From Candidatus Magnetocorallium paracelense (GTDB taxonomy: Bacteria > Nitrospirota > Thermodesulfovibrionia > Thermodesulfovibrionales > Magnetobacteriaceae): DNA of 64,000 nt. The stretch lies in contig JAREWP010000055.1 of assembly GCA_029001845.1 (NCBI GenBank), forward strand, positions 34,956 through 98,955. Reading direction: 5' to 3'. Each line of letters starts with the position of its first letter. Positions within the stretch are counted from its first letter, which is position 1. The notes under the pieces are model-generated. The model ran no database searches. It had not been told where the DNA came from and saw only the letters and a program-made list of their open reading frames with translations. Positions 62,370 through 64,000 of this stretch are shown piece after piece. A program made the position numbers and the translations under genes.

Positions 62370-62681
62370 ATGGAGACGAAAAACCCTAAAAAATTACTTT
62401 CCAGCGCATTGGTGTTTGCGTCAGTTTTCATGGGAAGCATAATGGGCGCCGGGATCACAATGCTTTCATCGCCTACGTCGGGAAAAGAATTTAGAAAAAA
62501 GATTAAGGGAACTTTCAGTGTACTTAAAAGCAGTGTAGACGAGCAGTTCGATACAGCCTCATTGATTGTTATTGAAAATAGCGCTCAGGTGATAACCAAA
62601 ACAAAAATAAGGGTTGGTGATTTTAATTCCTATCTGTCAAAGATAAAAGAAAAAATCAAGCTCCCTCCGCTGATTAAATAG
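62370..62681 (+). CDS. YtxH-like small membrane-associated protein
   Basis: A 103-residue protein with one hydrophobic segment (SALVFASVFMGSIMGAGITML) directly followed by SSPTSGKEFRKKIKG, the YtxH-family signature (G...a.L.aP.SG.e.R). The rest is helical and basic. Relatives are stress-linked proteins of unknown mechanism. It is a single-gene plus-strand unit with a fair promoter; the RBS is weak. Confidence 0.75.
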   Translation: METKNPKKLLSSALVFASVFMGSIMGAGITMLSSPTSGKEFRKKIKGTFSVLKSSVDEQFDTASLIVIENSAQVITKTKIRVGDFNSYLSKIKEKIKLPPLIK

Positions 62682-62730
62682 CTGTCGGGAGTCATAGCCT
62701 TGAGCTCTTTCGAAATTTTTTATAAATTTA

Positions 62731-63189
62731 TTAAAAATCCAGCTCCGCAAGCGTTACCCTGTTGTTTTCAAAGGAAGCAAATTCCACAGATGATTTATGA
62801 TCTATTACAGAGATGTTAGGATAAAACCCCAGTGACGATCTTGCGTCGGCTACATCTTTCAGGAATGTTTTCTTGTCTTTGATGGCCAGCTTCTTCCATG
62901 CAGAACCGATAACTTTTACTTCGAGATAGTTTTCTTTGTCTTTATATTCCTTAATAAATCCATAGCTGTTGTGATCAAGATTTTTTTCCAGAGTCTCTTT
63001 TGCTTCCTCGATTACTTGCCGGTCAGTGCTTTTAGCGGGCTTGTTGTCTGTAACCTTCCCTACATTCCCGGTGGCCAGAAACAGTGAATAGGCAAAGAGG
63101 ATTATTCCTAAAAAAACCAGAACGCCGAATTTTAAAATATTGCTTCCTTTGTTGTTATGGCAGGATGCGCTACTATTTTGATTTTCCAT
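62731..63189 (-). CDS. Membrane-anchored protein of unknown function
   Basis: A 152-residue protein with one N-terminal helix (FGVLVFLGIILFAYSLFLATG) and a periplasmic, mixed helix-strand domain of about 115 residues with many Lys/Glu. No family is recognised. ATG 63189 is preceded by a purine-rich stretch that serves as RBS. It is convergent with the YtxH-like gene and lies upstream of the tRNA array on the opposite strand. Confidence 0.7.
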   Translation of the reverse strand: MENQNSSASCHNNKGSNILKFGVLVFLGIILFAYSLFLATGNVGKVTDNKPAKSTDRQVIEEAKETLEKNLDHNSYGFIKEYKDKENYLEVKVIGSAWKKLAIKDKKTFLKDVADARSSLGFYPNISVIDHKSSVEFASFENNRVTLAELDF

Positions 63190-63314
63190 GAAGGCCCCCT
63201 TATTTTAATAAAAGTAATAACAGAAGTATATCTCCTGTTATTTGCTGTTGTCAAGAACATTAGGTCGGTTTAGGGCTTTTTACTAAAAATTACCACTAAA
63301 ATCACTATTTAGTA

Positions 63315-63343
63315 TTGACAATTAGTTTTTATTGTTGTATAAT
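63315..63343 (+). promoter_or_regulatory. Perfect sigma-70 promoter for the tRNA-tuf unit
   Basis: TTGACA (63315-63320), 17 bases, TATAAT (63338-63343): an exact consensus match about 80 bp before the first tRNA. It probably drives all three tRNA genes and tuf as one transcript, as in the related E. coli array. Confidence 0.85.
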
Positions 63344-63425
63344 ATTAAGTTTTATAGCGGGAAGACTTGATCTATAGTAGAATTTATGCTTTAATACTGC
63401 CCGCGCAGTAAATTTGATATTTCCC

Positions 63426-63507
63426 GGAGAGGTTCCCGAGCGGCCAAAGGGGACGGGCTGTAAACCCGTTGGCTCAGCCTTCGGAGGTTCGAATCCTCCC
63501 CTCTCCA
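63426..63507 (+). tRNA. tRNA-Tyr (GTA)
   Basis: The acceptor arms GGAGAGG and CCTCTCC pair fully. The anticodon loop CTGTAAA (anticodon at 63460-63462) is closed by ACGGG/CCCGT, a long variable arm is present as expected for a type II tRNA, and the T-loop is GTTCGAATC. The 3' CCA is not encoded. Confidence 0.97.
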
Positions 63508-63519
63508 CTTTTTTTCAGA

Positions 63520-63594
63520 GCGGGAGTAGCTCAGTGGTAGAGCGTCAGCCTTCCAAGCTGAGGGTCGCGGGTTCGAGCCCCGTTTCCCGCTCCA
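63520..63594 (+). tRNA. tRNA-Gly (TCC)
   Basis: Cloverleaf with acceptor GCGGGAG/TTCCCGC, anticodon loop CTTCCAA (anticodon at 63552-63554) on a TCAGC/GCTGA stem, T-loop GTTCGAGCC, and an encoded CCA at 63592-63594. Confidence 0.97.
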
Positions 63595-63625
63595 AATTAA
63601 TATTGATTGCATCAAAGGCATTTTT

Positions 63626-63698
63626 GCCCATGTAGCTCAGTCGGCAGAGCACATCCTTGGTAAGGATGAGGTCACCGGTTCAATTCCGGTCATGGGCT
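63626..63698 (+). tRNA. tRNA-Thr (GGT)
   Basis: Cloverleaf with acceptor GCCCATG/CATGGGC, anticodon loop TTGGTAA (anticodon at 63659-63661) on a CATCC/GGATG stem, T-loop GTTCAATTC. CCA is not encoded. It is the last tRNA before tuf, as in the E. coli thrT-tufB arrangement. Confidence 0.97.
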
Positions 63699-63761
63699 TT
63701 CTTTAATAATTAAAATATACTTTTATCTTATTCTGAAGAAAAAATAAGATAAGGAGGGAAG

Positions 63762-64000
63762 ATGGCAAAGGAGAAATTTGAGAGGACGAAGCCGCATATA
63801 AATGTAGGGACGGTAGGACATGTAGATCACGGAAAGACGACATTAACGGCAGCAATAACCAAGGTATTGGCAATGGAGGGAGCCGAGGGAGCGGCGCAGT
63901 TTACGGCGTATGATCAGATAGACAATGCACCTGAGGAGAAGGCCAGGGGTATAACGATAGCAACGGCGCACGTAGAGTACGAGACATCAAACAGGCACTA
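63762..64000 (+). CDS. tuf: Elongation factor Tu, N-terminal part (cut by the window edge)
   Basis: 79 codons plus two bases are visible. [22 protein letters not shown] holds the P-loop GHVDHGKT, and [21 protein letters not shown] is switch I with the conserved Thr. EF-Tu delivers aminoacyl-tRNA to the ribosome. RBS AAGGAGG is well placed before ATG 63762. The gene follows tRNA-Thr by 63 bp and probably shares its transcript. The remaining four-fifths of the protein lies outside the window. Confidence 0.97.
   Translation, partial: MAKEKFERTKPHINVGTVGHVDHGKTTLTAAITKVLAMEGAEGAAQFTAYDQIDNAPEEKARGITIATAHVEYETSNRH

Noticed and set aside
63391..63635. Frames running through the tRNA array
   Set aside because: They are read out of three clear tRNA cloverleafs and do not represent proteins.

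Overview
The window is about 64 kb of AT-leaning Gram-negative bacterial DNA. A KdsC-type phosphatase implies Kdo-containing LPS. The F-ATPase operon carries paired b' and b subunits and lacks subunits a and c, the prenyltransferase is of the UbiA/MqnP type, and a tRNA-Tyr/Gly/Thr-tuf array follows a proteobacterial order. Together these fit a deltaproteobacterium-like (Desulfobacterota or neighbouring phylum) lineage, but no rRNA is present to prove it and I do not name a genus.

Layout. 1-15.7 kb: nine polytopic membrane proteins of glycosyltransferase-C (GT-C) type. Three are on the minus strand (one TMTC-like and cut by the window edge, two AftB-like) and six on the plus strand, four of them with C-terminal TPR repeats. 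16.1-18.1 kb: a strongly expressed Ser/Thr-rich secreted protein with a consensus promoter, strong RBS and strong terminator. 18.2-20.5 kb: a DUF4912 protein and glycogen synthase. 20.5-26.6 kb: the ATP synthase operon b'-b-delta-alpha-gamma-beta-epsilon, with a repeat remnant between gamma and beta. 27.1-28.7 kb: an Hpt-like protein lacking the phospho-accepting His, and a Tat-exported DUF362 protein. 28.9-40.4 kb: four more GT-C-type membrane proteins, a methyltransferase, an epimerase-GT2 fusion and a two-subunit transketolase. 41.1-44.5 kb: an NhaD antiporter and a divergent FeoB-like protein. 44.7-52.2 kb: a translationally coupled four-gene operon (B12-type radical SAM enzyme, flippase-like membrane protein, single-module C-A-PCP-TE NRPS, glycosyltransferase), facing a second unusual radical SAM gene and a methyltransferase at 52.5-55.3 kb. 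55.9-62.1 kb: a NACHT remnant, tgt, plsY, kdsC, two tandem cyclic-nucleotide-binding-like proteins, a UbiA prenyltransferase and purC. 62.4-64 kb: a YtxH-like protein, a membrane-anchored protein, three tRNA genes and the 5' end of tuf.

How it fits together. Much of the window serves the cell surface. The GT-C enzymes probably use polyprenyl-linked sugars on the outer face of the inner membrane, and the abundant secreted protein beside them is a plausible glycoprotein substrate. The 36-40 kb genes look like sugar-modification genes. The NRPS operon is the best candidate for an undescribed system: its A-domain pocket reads as a tyrosine code, its architecture and length match EntF, and it is coupled to a radical SAM enzyme, a flippase-like protein and a glycosyltransferase, suggesting a glycosylated tyrosine-containing small molecule or lipid.

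Intergenic regions are rich in non-autonomous palindromic elements: GTAACT-ended elements with 8-bp target duplications, an element with a 10-bp target duplication placed exactly at a start codon, a three-copy family of about 140-160 bp, and a tandem array of long hairpins. I found no transposase gene, CRISPR array or rRNA.
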